NCBI GenBank assembly: GCA_964017195.1
Contig: OZ024891.1
Location: 2,949,394 to 3,013,393 of the forward strand
Direction of reading: 5' to 3'
DNA from: Siderastrea radians
Taxonomy: Eukaryota > Cnidaria > Anthozoa > Scleractinia > Rhizangiidae
Length of the DNA stretch: 64,000 bases
The notes below the pieces were generated by a model that ran no database searches, was not told where the DNA came from, and saw only the letters and a list, made by a program, of their open reading frames with translations. Shown here in pieces: positions 49,258-60,203 of the stretch. The first letter of the stretch is position 1. Every line of letters starts with the position of its first letter. The position numbers and the translations under genes are program-made.

Positions 49258-49319
49258 GCGTTTCCCAAAATTTGTTTTTTCGAATTATTTCTTCATCTTT
49301 TAACTTGATTAATGAAACC

Positions 49320-50330
49320 AAAGTTTGCCAGTTTCATCTATTCAATGCAAAGGTTCTTTAAACTCTTTGGTGTTCCTCCACTTTTTACGTGAGCCTTATT
49401 TTAACAGATTGTCACTTTTGCCTGTTGTTCCGATATCTGATTTTGGCACGTTCACTTTTGCAAACACACTGAACAACTGTTCCCAAGTGACATGTTCCTT
49501 TTATGCTAAAATGGAACAAATTTTGATATTGAATGGGAACAAAATATTCATGTGAAGCTAAAGAGAACGTCTGGTTCCCGATTTTCACTCGCGAGCGCAA
49601 CTTATTGTTCCTCAATGGATACTTTAGGACCAGATGTTCCTAATAGTGTTGTTCCTGTTTTGAAAAACCGGTTCCTTTTTAGTTCTTAAGGCACTCTTGT
49701 TCCTTTTGATGCGTTCCCATTAAGTGTAAACGTCCCTAGTTCTTGTTCCCATTACTTCACCTGGTTCCTATTCAAGTTGTACCTCTTTTGACACGCCGTT
49801 CCTTTTCATTCAATTAAGGAAGAGATTGTGCCTGTTTAAAGGTTCCTTTTTAGACGATGAGTTCCTCTTTAAGCAAATGTTCCAATTACTTGTTCCTGTT
49901 CATGTAAAATAGTTCCTCATTGCTAGTAGTGTTCCTTTCTTTGAAATAAGTAACAGTTATCTCGCCTTAATGAAAGGCAATTGGTAAAATATAAATTGTC
50001 AGTGAATTTCTTCACTTTTTTTACTTTTGTACCAGTAAAAGGGCTTTCAATTATTTTCAGCACATTTTGATGGCCTTTTGACGACCAAGAAATCAAAAAA
50101 TGTTTGTTCGTAAGCGCCTCTAGAAGGTCTCGAATCTTTTTTAATTGGTATTCTTGATTTTCCCATCTCCACAAAACCTGACAGAAAGCAAGTGCGTGAC
50201 GATGAGTTCCTCTTTAAGCAAATGTCCCAATTACTTGTTCCTGTTCATGTAAAATAGTTCCTCATTGCTAGTAGTGTTCCTTTCTTTGAAATAAGTAACA
50301 GTTATCTCGCCTTAATGAAAGGGTCCTTTT
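49320..50330. repeat. GTTCC-rich region with 125-bp direct duplication
   Basis: 49853-49977 is repeated almost exactly at 50198-50322 (GACGATGAGTTCCTCTTTAA to CGCCTTAATGAAAGG, one difference seen). The 220 bp between them carries a minus-strand frame (50174-49923) reading WRWENQEYQLKKIRDLLEAL, which looks protein-like but is unassigned. The whole region is peppered with GTTCC/GTTCCT, about one per 30 bp. Confidence 0.75.
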
Positions 50331-50657
50331 CATCATTAAGCAATTTTGTGAAGGGCGTGTTTTTTCTCTGTCGCCTTGTTGTGAATTAGCATACATGATA
50401 GTTGAACACCATTATTGTAAATTCTAAAAATGACAGTTTCAAAGAATTGTCGGGAATGTTTTGACGCAATAGGTTTGCCAAACAAGGGAAAGTCATGGCA
50501 AGCCTAGACATGCATGGGAAATTAGGGGCAAGTTGTGACAAGTTCAAGCATGCACGATGACTATATTGTTTCCGATGTTCCTCTTTTAATTATCGGCCTT
50601 AATTATCTTGTACAAAGTTAACGTTCGCTCTATGCAAAAACGGAGTCTTCTTAAAAC

Positions 50658-52311
50658 ATGAACAAGAAGAGTAAGGTTGACTGGTCCAATCTTGATGGCG
50701 CACTGCCCAAATCAAAGCGACGTCACTTGGAAAAAGATGAAGCAGACAGTTTGTACCATTGCCCAATACAAGTTTGCGACCACAAAGGATTTCAAAGTCA
50801 ACGTGGTTGCAGAAAGCATGTGAATAACAAGCACAGTTGGTTCTTTTACTTCGATGAGAAACCCGCCATGAAAGCCGTGACAGTTTCTTTGGAAGTTGCA
50901 AAGGAGAAACAAGTGACGAACTCAGTTGACGGTGCATCGAGTTTGATAAGAAAACCGGCTAAACAAACCACCAGATCGTTTCCTTCGTTTGCAGTTTCTG
51001 GTGAAACTGGCGAAGCATTCACAAAGTGGTTGACTTGAAGTGGCGGCGGTTACAAGAAAGATCGGCCAAGCGCAACAGACTGTGAACAGATGCTTTAAAT
51101 TTCTCAAGTTTTGCAGCGAGGACAAGGAGAAGTTAACATTTGAGGTCATGGACTTTAGCCTGTGTTCTCCAAATCTCAGTGCTGTTCAAGTTTATCGACT
51201 ACCTGTAAGAAGAATGCAAGCTCGGGTACAGCGGGCGTTTGGGCTACATAGATGCAATTTCTGAATCGATGGACTTCAGAAAAGTAAATGACTCGTCAGA
51301 AGCAGTTCTTAGAAATTCAGCTGCGACTGAGTTTTATCTCAAGAAAGGGCGCACAACGGTGGCAAAGATGATGAGATTTCAGTGGACACAGGATCTAGAC
51401 ACCGAAACTCTAGAAGCCAGGGGACACTGGGCAACGATGGAGGAATTGTTAGAAGTGGTGACATTTCAGTTGCCCAGCTACGAAAATACCGTTAAGTTGT
51501 GCAAGAACAACCTAGGTCAAGTCAACCCCTCGGACCTAACATTTGCCACGAAATTCGTTGCCATGTATCTGTTCATCTAGGTGAAAGAGTCGCGCCCTAT
51601 GACTTATCAGTATTTGACAGTAGACATGGTGAAAACAGCCAAGGAAATGGGGGTTTCATCGATCAGAAAACGTTCAAGACCACTGAAAAGTACGCATTTG
51701 ACTCCTTGATTCTGACCGACAAGAGCATGCACGTACTCGACGGCTACATCAATTTCGTCAGGCCGTTGCTTAAACCCCAGTGCGACTTCGTTTTGGTCAC
51801 TAGAAATGGCAGCCAGCACAGCACGTTGGGTGACGTCATGAGCAAATTGGTGTTTGACGCGATTGGAAAATACGTTCATCTGACACGCTATCGTCAAATA
51901 GTGGAGACGCAAAGTCTCAACGTCCTAACTACCACAGAACAACGAATTTTGTCAGAAGACCAAAAACACAGTTCTACTGTGGCCAAAGTTCACTATCAAA
52001 AGCAGAGATCGCACGAAGTTGCTGTGAAGGCTCACGAGTGTCTACAAAAGCTACAAGTCTTGCTGCATCAGAGGAGGCTACAGAATCAAACGATTACCCC
52101 CTAAAGAGGATTCTCTGCACGATAACCGCCCGCGGGTTCAACGAAAAGCTCGTCGAGTTTTAAAATTCACGGAGGACGAGGACTGTTTTCTGAGGGAAGG
52201 GATTAAGAAGCACGGTTTGGACAATGGACAGCTATATTGAGAGATGTTACATTTCAGGAGGGAAGGGTGGCCGATTTCTTAAAGAAAAGGGCCCAGTCGA
52301 AGTTTCTCTAG
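50658..52311 (+). pseudogene. Tyrosine recombinase with N-terminal zinc finger and C-terminal Myb/SANT domain
   Basis: The frame starts at ATG 50658. Domains in order: a C2H2-like finger (YHCPIQVCDHKG, then GCRKHVNNKHSW, about codons 33-60), a linker, and a recombinase region with MTYQYLTVDMV (about 51600), HVLDGYINFVRPLLKPQCDF, GKYVHLTRYRQIVETQS (arginine box) and EDQKHSSTVAKVHYQKQRS (His box and probable nucleophile Tyr, about 51955-52005). Past the listed stop the sequence continues in other frames as KFTEDEDCFLREGIKKHGL and QWTAILRDVTFQEGRVADFL to TAG 52309-52311, a Myb/SANT domain of telobox type. Visible damage: in-frame TGA near 51036, TAG near 51578 and at least four frameshifts. The recombinase call is from motif order. 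An AATAAA follows near 52425. Confidence 0.7.
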
Positions 52312-52520
52312 AATGATTAAATCTAAGGGACTTCTTCCTTTCGTTAAGTTGTAAATCTATAATCTTTCCAGATTCATAGGGACGAAAACAAGAATGCATT
52401 CATTTTCACTGAAAGAAGAAATTTAATAAAACTTTTATGGAGAATTCAAACTCATACAGCGGCAGCTATTATGAAAGTATTAGTCTCGTATCACATCTTA
52501 GGGACGAACGTTTGGTAGTT
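52312..52520. other. Spacer between the convergent recombinase and helicase genes
   Basis: About 210 bp, with an AATAAA on the plus strand near 52425 (recombinase side). No other feature was seen. The two genes are tail to tail. Confidence 0.5.
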
Positions 52521-55500
52521 TCACCTTTGACTAGCACTGAAGTAGTGTACCAAGGTGTTTCTTGGTCTCTTTGTCGGGTCTTGGCTGAGCTGGCGGGAAC
52601 CTCTGCGTCTCTTTTTGGAGAAAGGCAACTCGTTCGAAACTGCGTAGCTGTCTTCACTGGCAAGGGCCTCCTCTGAAGTCGACGCAGCATTGCTTGGAAC
52701 GGGAGTCACGAACAGGCTTTCTTCGTCTGAGCTCTCATAGTCAGGTGCTTGACCATACGTGATCGCGCATGGCGACTGTGTGCCAAACTGATCCAAGTCG
52801 TCTTGCGTCACGTAAGTTGGTGTTTTGGGTTTTCCCTCGAATAACTCCTCCACGCTTTGTGTCGAGTTTGGCAAGGGCAGTGGTTCAGACAGGCTTTTGA
52901 CCATGTCTTGGTCTTCTTTCCTCAACAGGTCGAGTTCCATGCAAACCTATTTTCTTCGTGCCAGGGCTTCTTGACATCCAAAGGTGCCTAAATGCATGTG
53001 GTGGTCCTTCAGCTTTTCTTCAAGTATCTCCCTCAGAGCATTCATGGACGCTTTCATTTCAGGGTCAATACTTGCTTCCAGGGTGACCATGCACTCGTGC
53101 AGTTCTTTCTCTGTGTTTTTCAGCCACTGAGATTCAAATGCTTGCCTTGCTCTTTTGGACCTTTCTTCTCGATCGGCTCTAACTTGCCTTTGTTCGTAAA
53201 CGGCCAGGTCTTTTCTAATTGGTGTCGGAAGGGGCTCGTTGACATCCCGCAGCAACAGCATTACGTTCTCTGCGGAGACGCCCCTGGACAAAAGAAGCTG
53301 CTGATATCGCTCGCGCCGCATCTCCTCCCGTCGCGCCTGCTCTTCTTTTTGCTGTGTCCGAGTTTCCAACAAGAAAGTGATGTGGTGATAACGCAGGGAA
53401 CCCGATGAAGTCTCTACCAGTAAGGTCTTTAAGGCGGCTGTGGTTTCGTCATCGTCATCCTCATCGTCATGGTCATCTCGTACAATGTTCTCTCCCTCCG
53501 CGGGATTTTCACTTGAATCAGCTAAAAGGTCGGTCAGCTGCACTGTTCTTAAAACTTCCTTTTCGGTCTCCAGCAGTGTGCCCTCGTCGTTTGGCGTGTC
53601 TCTCTCTGGTTCGTCGTCGTCGTCATCGGAACTCTCTTCTTCGTCTCTATCCACCCTCGCTTTCAACGGAGCCTAGACAATGCATTCCATAGGGAGTTTG
53701 TTCAGCCACTGCGCGGCCTTCTTTTTTGGACTAGAGAGGCTTTTAAAGTAGTAATACCTCAACCTTCGGTCCATAGCCTGCTGGTCTTCTTCTTTAAATT
53801 GAAGTTTCTGCTGCGCTGCCATGAACATAGGGCATCGATTGAAAAACGACTTAGCTGTTTTGTACTTGACGTCGCAAGCTGTATAACCCCCTTAACTGAG
53901 TATTTTCCAGTCGTCGACGTCGAGTGTCGACGAAGTGGCCTCGTCTATGGATATCACTTCAGTGTTCTTGCTTATCATCGCCTTGTTGAACACCTTCTGC
54001 CTGGTTATAATTTCCACGTTTCTGTGGGGAGTCAGCCCCAGTATTGGGTAAAATAGGCTTGTCTTTCCGCTATCTGGCTCACCGACGAGGCATGGCAGTT
54101 TCTCTTTGTGTTTCTTTTGGTTCAAATTAAGCAGCCTCAAGAAATCTTCACAAAACAATCCAATCGCATCTTCTGTCAAGCTGTTTTCTTGGCTGTGGAA
54201 CTTTAGAAGGATCGTAACGCGAGAATGCTCTGGGAGTCACGAGGCCCCGCACTTTCTCTGCTGCAATTGCTTTACTCAAGAACCGTCTATCCGAGCAGAC
54301 CAACAATGCCCTTCGTTCACCTCTATTAGGTTGTAGTCGGCAACAATGGGACGGATAACTTCACAGTCGGGGTCAGACAGGAGGTCGATAACTCTTTTCA
54401 TGTCCTTCAGCAGTCTTGCCTTAAGGTGGCCAAACAGTTTTCTTGTACCTATGCGTTATTTATCGTTATTTTCAAACCAGTGGCAGTTGGGCAGCCAAAA
54501 TTGGCAAGGTGCAAGTTCAAATAAAGAAGATTGTATTTCGAAATGTTTTATTGGACTAGGCACCGTTACCATGGCAACACAGCTGGTGGTAAACCGGCAT
54601 TAAATAATGGGTTTGATTTGTTTTCAGAAAATCCAGTCGTTAGATTTTTTCCATCATTTGTCTCTAGAAAACGCAAACAAATACTGGCCTATTGACACTG
54701 GTCTCGTGAAATTTTGACAGAGAGATCTCCTGTTATTTTGTGTTTTGCATTTTAACGTTTTCTGAACATGTCCTCTGTCAGATTTCAATTTTTGTTTGCA
54801 GGCGAGCTAAGCGTGTTCCGAACTATTATTCTACCAAATTTCATGAAATTCTAACGAGCGGTTCCGTAGAAATCAGTGCATTTCCACTAAGTCGTGCAGT
54901 CACAATTTTCTGGTTAACTGCGCATGCGCTGCATTTGACAGGATTCTCGATCTTTCTCGATCCATACAAACAATCCCAGACAGGCGGGGTATTTTCCAAG
55001 AGTATTACCTTTAATACATTGAAAAACAAACGTTTTTGACACATAACAAACTGTTTGATTGTTAAGACGGAAAAAACACTTGCACAATCTTCACTGAACA
55101 AAATGAAATGATCGTTGTACAGGCACCAACAGGCACATGTTTGTTTTTCTCAAAGCCTTGTGCGCGCGCTTATTCACGTCAGCAGTACAAATCGTAGAGC
55201 GCGCGCAAACTGTGTGCAGACACCTTAAACGAATAATTTGCAGCCAGGCTGTTCACAAAAGCCTTTACCACGCATTTGTATGAATAGGCGTAGATGGCGC
55301 CTTCGTACTTCTTATAAATAGTACCCCTGTAAATGGCATAGTTCAGCTTTCTCATGGCAATCGATATATCATTAATTAACACTGTACGTTTGTCACCAAG
55401 GCGCGTTCCACATCTTCATTTGTTCTTTCGACACGCGTTTCTTGGGAGGAGCCATCCAAGCCATAACGGTCAATCACTAGTTTGGCAGCTGTAATCTTGT

Positions 55501-56889
55501 CTATCGGCTTCAGACACAACAGGTTTGAAGGAAGCCTGGATGACGCGAACGCGAACAACGTTTTCCGTTCCACATTCCTCCACGTCCATTGATTTTGAAT
55601 CTTCCAGAAAGTTCTCCGCCTCGGCCATAAAACAGTGCTGATATGAAGATGTTACGAGGTCTTGCATGAACCCATTGTTGTGGTCTTTCAAAACTTTAAA
55701 CAACTCTTTCATTGCAAGTGATTCCTTACCCTGTCGACATGGAACCTAATTAAGGAAAAGTAGAAGCTTAGTTCTTAGTAAAACAAACAAATTTTCAAAG
55801 TCTGAGCGATTGTAGTTTAGCTTAAATAGCTGGCATCGAAAACGTGATCGTTACAAGAATTTTTATGTTGCTTGAAGGCAACTGTAACACAATGAAAACC
55901 CAAAGATAATTTAAGTTAGATTAATGTCTTTTGCAAAGACTATACCTTAAAAAGACAGCATGTGAACTGCCCTACAGAGTAACGTAAATATTACAGATTA
56001 GGGCGCTACTGTAGACCAAAATGGCATCCAAGACGCATGGTGGCCTCCTTACATTATACTGAAAAAAAGAGAGTTACTGTCGTGCAGTTTGGAAATACCC
56101 AAAGCTGTATATTGTCGTTATGAAGAGCGACATAAAAAATGCGGTAGTTTGGTTAAAATGACCTCGTATATTCACCCGAAAATAATTTACAATTATCAAT
56201 GCCGAAATTGTTTAGAACTGACATTGTGTTTCGGGGGAAAATGACCAAAACATAATATATTTTAATACCAGTTCGTTATCTTTCCTAGCGTTCACTTGAT
56301 GTTTAATAACTGTTCTGATTTTGATAAACGTATGGCAAGAATCCCAAAGACAGTAACCCTTAAGGACTTAACAAATGTTGTTGTGACTTAACATATTTTG
56401 TTGAACGTGATTGGGTGAAATGATCCATGCTCTCGTACGAAAGAGTTACAATGCACAAAGGGAAAACGTACCGTGTTTGCGATTGCATGAACTCCACATT
56501 CCAGTAGAGCGCGGTGAATGGTTATCGGGTTTGCGAGAGCTCCATTAGGTGTAGTGATCGCTATCCAGTAGCTGACGGGTGGAAGTAGCTTTTTATTAAC
56601 TAAAGCTGGATGACTCGAAATCCATGTTTGGCTTGATGCACTGGAAACGTTAACCTGACTTTCAGTAAAAGGCTTGCTTTTACTTTCAGCTCCGTTTTCT
56701 TCAGAATTTCTGCCCTTATTCTTCTGAGTTTTCTTCGGTCCCTGAGTACTGATGGCGCTGAAAAAAAAAGGCTACGCTTTTCACTCCTGCGAAGATTAAA
56801 ACGACATTGTTTTCTGATTATGAACACTCCAGCCACTAGATTCGTAACAAGAACTAATTACCGACATTTAAATTCAACAAACACTAACC
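52521..56889 (-). pseudogene. SF3-like helicase gene, spliced, decayed; convergent with recombinase
   Basis: On the minus strand, exons ...-56889, 56599-56472 and 55745-52521 join with matching phases and GT-AG sites; the 5' start is not found. After an N-terminal part (IHRALLECGVHAIANT; KELFKVLKDHNN; IAMRKLNYAIYRG) comes an SF3-type ATPase: Walker A GEPDSGKT (54060-54083), Walker B EVISIDEA, a later sensor-like segment FFNRCPMFMAAQQ and DRRLRYYYF. The C-terminal ~380 codons are acidic (ESSDDDDDEPE), then coiled-coil (RREEMRRERYQQLL), then SKKRRRGSR and TLVHYFSAS to the end. Damage: several frameshifts, in-frame TAA after DDWKILS, in-frame TAGs near 53673 and 52947, and an 800-bp insertion. 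SF3 helicases drive replication of small DNA viruses and some mobile elements. I cannot name the family. Confidence 0.65.
54425..55224. mobile_element. TTAA-flanked MITE inside the helicase gene
   Basis: TTAA at 54421-54424 and 55225-55228 flanks inverted ends GGTGGCCAAACAGTTT and (inverse) GGTGTCTGCACACAGTTT. Coding sequence on the two sides becomes continuous in frame if the element and one TTAA are ignored, which defines the insertion exactly. TTAA targets fit piggyBac or Kolobok; the GGTG ends differ from the CCCTTT ends of the 30666 element. No transposase is encoded. Confidence 0.85.
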
Positions 56890-57370
56890 TTGTAATGCCT
56901 TGTCACAGGCGTCTCATCATACAGACCTCGTTCTATGCCTTTTGCAAGCCTTCCTCAATGTTGCAAGTGCATTGACAACTAACAACGCTGCATTTATCGA
57001 CTATAATCGGGCTTAAATAACACAAAGTAGCTCCCTTAATTTTTTCGCTGTTTAGTTGGTGGCAAGGAAAGTTTGCTCTGCGCTCGGCCATCGTCGAGCT
57101 AAGATTGATCTGGCCTTGAGAAAGTGCTGCGCTTTTATCTGAGTAAGCATGTGACTTCACTCTGAATAATTACATCGATGAAATTTTGCCAATAAACAAA
57201 TCCTGACACTCTTTATTTTCTTACATGATACTTAAAAACTTTTTAGGTTGAAGTGTTTATTATTCAGCTCACTTACACATCATTCAACCAGTCACACGGA
57301 GTTATTACGTAATCCAAGAATGTGATATTTGACAAGAACTGTCTAATACTTGAGCTAATTAGCGGCTTAT
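56890..57370. other. Region upstream of the helicase exons
   Basis: An acceptor-like attattcag near 57165 (minus) precedes a short frame with MAERRANFPCHQLN and SCQCTCN (to 56933). A donor AAG|GTTAGT at 56889 ends the exon leading to 56599. The frame that fits the splice phase is blocked by TGA codons only about 20 nt upstream of that donor, so the true first exon is unresolved or lost. Confidence 0.35.
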
Positions 57371-57653
57371 TCCCGTTTCCATGAAATCCGTAAAATCCGC
57401 AAAATCCGTTAGCACAGATAAAAGCTTCCTTTACGATGTATTCCAACTACTGGAATCCGCAATAACTGCAAGTTTAACCCTATATACAGATCTCTACCGT
57501 CGGTGGAAATTACGGTTTCTACGGAATTGACGGATTATTGAATACAAAATGAGACTAGGCTAAGGACTCTCTAACAAGAGGTGGATTTTACGGTTTTCAC
57601 GGATTTTACGGAAAATTGAATAAAAAATTTAATGAAAGATAAAAATAAAATAA

Positions 57654-57698
<45 letters not shown>

Positions 57699-57745
57699 CA
57701 ATAATAATAATATTATTATTGTTATTAAAATATTAATAATAATAG
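57370..57745. repeat. CCGTAAAATCC-type repeats and (AAT)n microsatellite
   Basis: 57380-57420 and 57500-57615 repeat ATCCGTAAAATCCGC-like and TTTTACGG strings. 57655-57745 is an imperfect (AAT)n/(ATT)n array that can form a hairpin. The CCGTAAAA motif recalls the CGTAAA clusters at 3.5 and 11.2 kb. Confidence 0.7.
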
Positions 57746-58424
57746 TTATTATATAATTTTATCCGCCTTTTCCGTGAAATCCATAGTATCCACCCCGAAA
57801 AAAGATAGTCTTCTTTGATACCTTCATTAAAATTCTTATTTCCGCCAAGTCCGTCAATTCCGTGGTATCCACGCTTATATAGGAACTTGCTTGCGTAAAA
57901 GATGCAAGATTCTTGGAATAGATCTTACTGTGAGTAACTGGGAATAGTTTATGGCTACTCAAAGAAAACTGGCGTTGATCGATAAATTAGAAGTTTATTC
58001 TGACGGACGGATTGTCCGGATTTGGCGGATTTGGCTGATGTAAGTCTATTATACACCATGTCTTTCAGAAACAGGGAGGGATTCCGAAGTTTGGTTTTGA
58101 TTAAGCTCTCAAAATTGTTTATTAGAGAAACAGGTTTATCTCATTTGATAGTAAAGGGCGGCTTCTCTAAATCGACTAAGATATTTAACGTTAGTTTGGC
58201 ACAGTGCATGCAGACTAAGAGAAGGCCGTTTAGGTACTGCATTATCGCTCTTGTGGGTCTCAAGGACTTTCTCTTAACATGGTCAAGCACAGACAGACAA
58301 ACTTAACTCAGTCACCTGTGTTTACTTTATTACATGTAGTAAAAATATTAAGTCGCACAATCAGATGAATCGTACTATAGAACGGGTTAAAAATTTGGAG
58401 GGAAAAGGATTTTGGGAAACGAAA

Positions 58425-58533
<109 letters not shown>

Positions 58534-58629
58534 AATAGCCTGTTCCAGGCGCGTTTAGATTGTCAAGGGAGCAGTGAAAAGTGGTACTCAGCGCTAGGGC
58601 TTAACGCCTGGAACAGACTATATTAACTT

Positions 58630-59278
58630 AATAAGCATTGATCATCATCAGTGAAAAGACCCCGCACAGCTACACTCTCCAATGAAACTTACAGATAAGT
58701 ATTCTGAACACCAAGGATAATTACATTTGTATACTGATCTCAACGAAGAGTTAAAAAAGGACGTGGGCTATACAAGCGCCATGAAGATGTCGTAAATAAA
58801 TCGTAGTTTTAGCAATCTTAAGTAAATGGTCAGTAATTAGTACATCACATAACAGCATCTTAACCAGCAGCTTTTACTGATCGGAAATTTAACATTGTAA
58901 AAAATAAACTTTACAAGCAGGGTCTTGGTGTTTTATATTGCTATGTCTTTTTATGATTGCTCGCTTTACGTCCACTGAACATTTCGGGGGAGAGGTTAAG
59001 AAGAGTTGAGTGTTTTTTAACGCTAGCATGTGGTATTTTTAATTTGGGGCAAAAAATATCGTGATGCGTTTTTTAAGTTCAGTTTTTGTTCAGAAACCAA
59101 CTAAAAAGGGAAAGGCGAAACTTTAGGTTTATTAACTGAGTTGATAAGGTAAATTGGGGCCACCGTAAAGAGATTGAAACTTGACGTTTCTGACCGAATC
59201 ACCGGAAAACTGTTCACTTGTCTAGTTGTAAGGAACAAAGAATTGCTCGTTTTCACGTGTTGTTAAGCCTGAATATAG
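58630..59278. other. Intergenic, nothing recognised
   Basis: AT-rich sequence without ORFs of note or repeat structure that I can see. Confidence 0.35.
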
Positions 59279-59505
59279 AACCAATTGCAAGGCTAAAAAG
59301 GGTAATTTTATTGACCAATATTTTGGCTGCAAAAAGCTAAGTAAAATGAAACGAAATATTTAATCTTTTCATTTGTATCATTTTAAATCTTGTCACCGAT
59401 TTTACTTAGCTTTTTGCAGCCCCTGATGAAAGTGAGTTTCGATTCACCGAAGTATTGGGCAATAAAATTACCCTTTTTAGCTGTCCAATAAGCCTGGCAA
59501 TTGGT
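59279..59505. mobile_element. Fold-back MITE with hammerhead-like core
   Basis: Inverted ends ACCAATTGCAAGGCT / AGCCTGGCAATTGGT, then GCTAAAAAGGGTAATTTTAT and GGCTGCAAAAAGCTAAGTAA on both arms. The right part contains CTGATGA, then GTGA...TCAC, then CGAAG (59422-59452), an order like a hammerhead core but with GAAG instead of GAAA. No protein. Confidence 0.7.
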
Positions 59506-59843
59506 TTTATGTTTTATTCAATATTGCTGAACCTGATCTACACCAAGATCCGGCGCGGCTTGACCTCGCTGCTGTTTGTCCAAGTGGTCCTTGCATCATT
59601 TAAGAGTTGTTAAGTATCCCCAGGGTGGGGAATTTCAGTTCCCTTTCTGTATGCCCGGGATGGGAAATAGGACGCCAAGAAAAGAAGACATTACAACATT
59701 ACCAAATCTTCTTGGTGTGCTCCGGGGAGGAGGGGGCGGGGGCTTACAGTAAGAATTGAACCATGCATTAAAGTCTGGGTTTGAGGTTTACAAAATTAAT
59801 TAAATTTAAACAAACACAATGATAAATTAGAAATTCTCTTCAG

Positions 59844-60203
59844 ATTGCTTTTCCAAGAAATGGGGAATCTGCAGTTTTCAAACCGGAAATGTCATCACTG
59901 CCAAGCAGAATAGATGAGGAAGATCATAGTGGTGCAGCGCATGTCAAACTCAAGAAAGATGACAATGATACTGCTTACCACTCTCTGACTGAGCCGAAAG
60001 GATTCATAGAGGAAAGGATGAGACAGGCAGACCCTTTTCACGATTGCGCGAAAAGCATTCAGAAGTTTGTAGTTCATGAGTACAACACGCATTCTTTGAT
60101 CGCGTGCAGTTCAACAGCACCCGTGTATAACAGGTGTCAACCAGTTATGTAGTATATAGCTGCTATCGACCGTACTTTAGTAACCGACTGTGTATGCGCA
60201 TAA
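59844..60203 (+). pseudogene. Gene D: cystine-knot family member with in-frame TAG
   Basis: Exon 2 follows the acceptor attctcttcag in phase 0, as in B and C. The frame is open from 59844 to TAG 60150-60152 (acidic propeptide, then DPFHDC, SLIACSSTAPVYNRCQ). In the same frame beyond the TAG it continues YIAAIDRTLVTDCVCA to TAA 60201-60203. The x9 spacing and the final C-x17-C-x-C match gene C exactly if the TAG counts as one residue. The family's second cysteine is replaced (Asn), and the region before it is shorter. No first exon was identified. Loss by nonsense mutation is likeliest; readthrough or RNA editing is not excluded. AATAAA lies at about 60245. Confidence 0.7.

Noticed and set aside
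53440..53692. Plus-strand Ser-rich ORFs
   Set aside because: Antisense of the acidic Glu/Asp tract of the minus-strand helicase gene.
56933..57160. Cys-rich minus-strand frame ending SCQCTCN, considered as another cystine-knot member
   Set aside because: Cysteine spacing does not fit the C-x20-C-x6-C-x9-C ruler and there is no propeptide or cleavage site; more likely lies in the damaged 5' part of the helicase gene.
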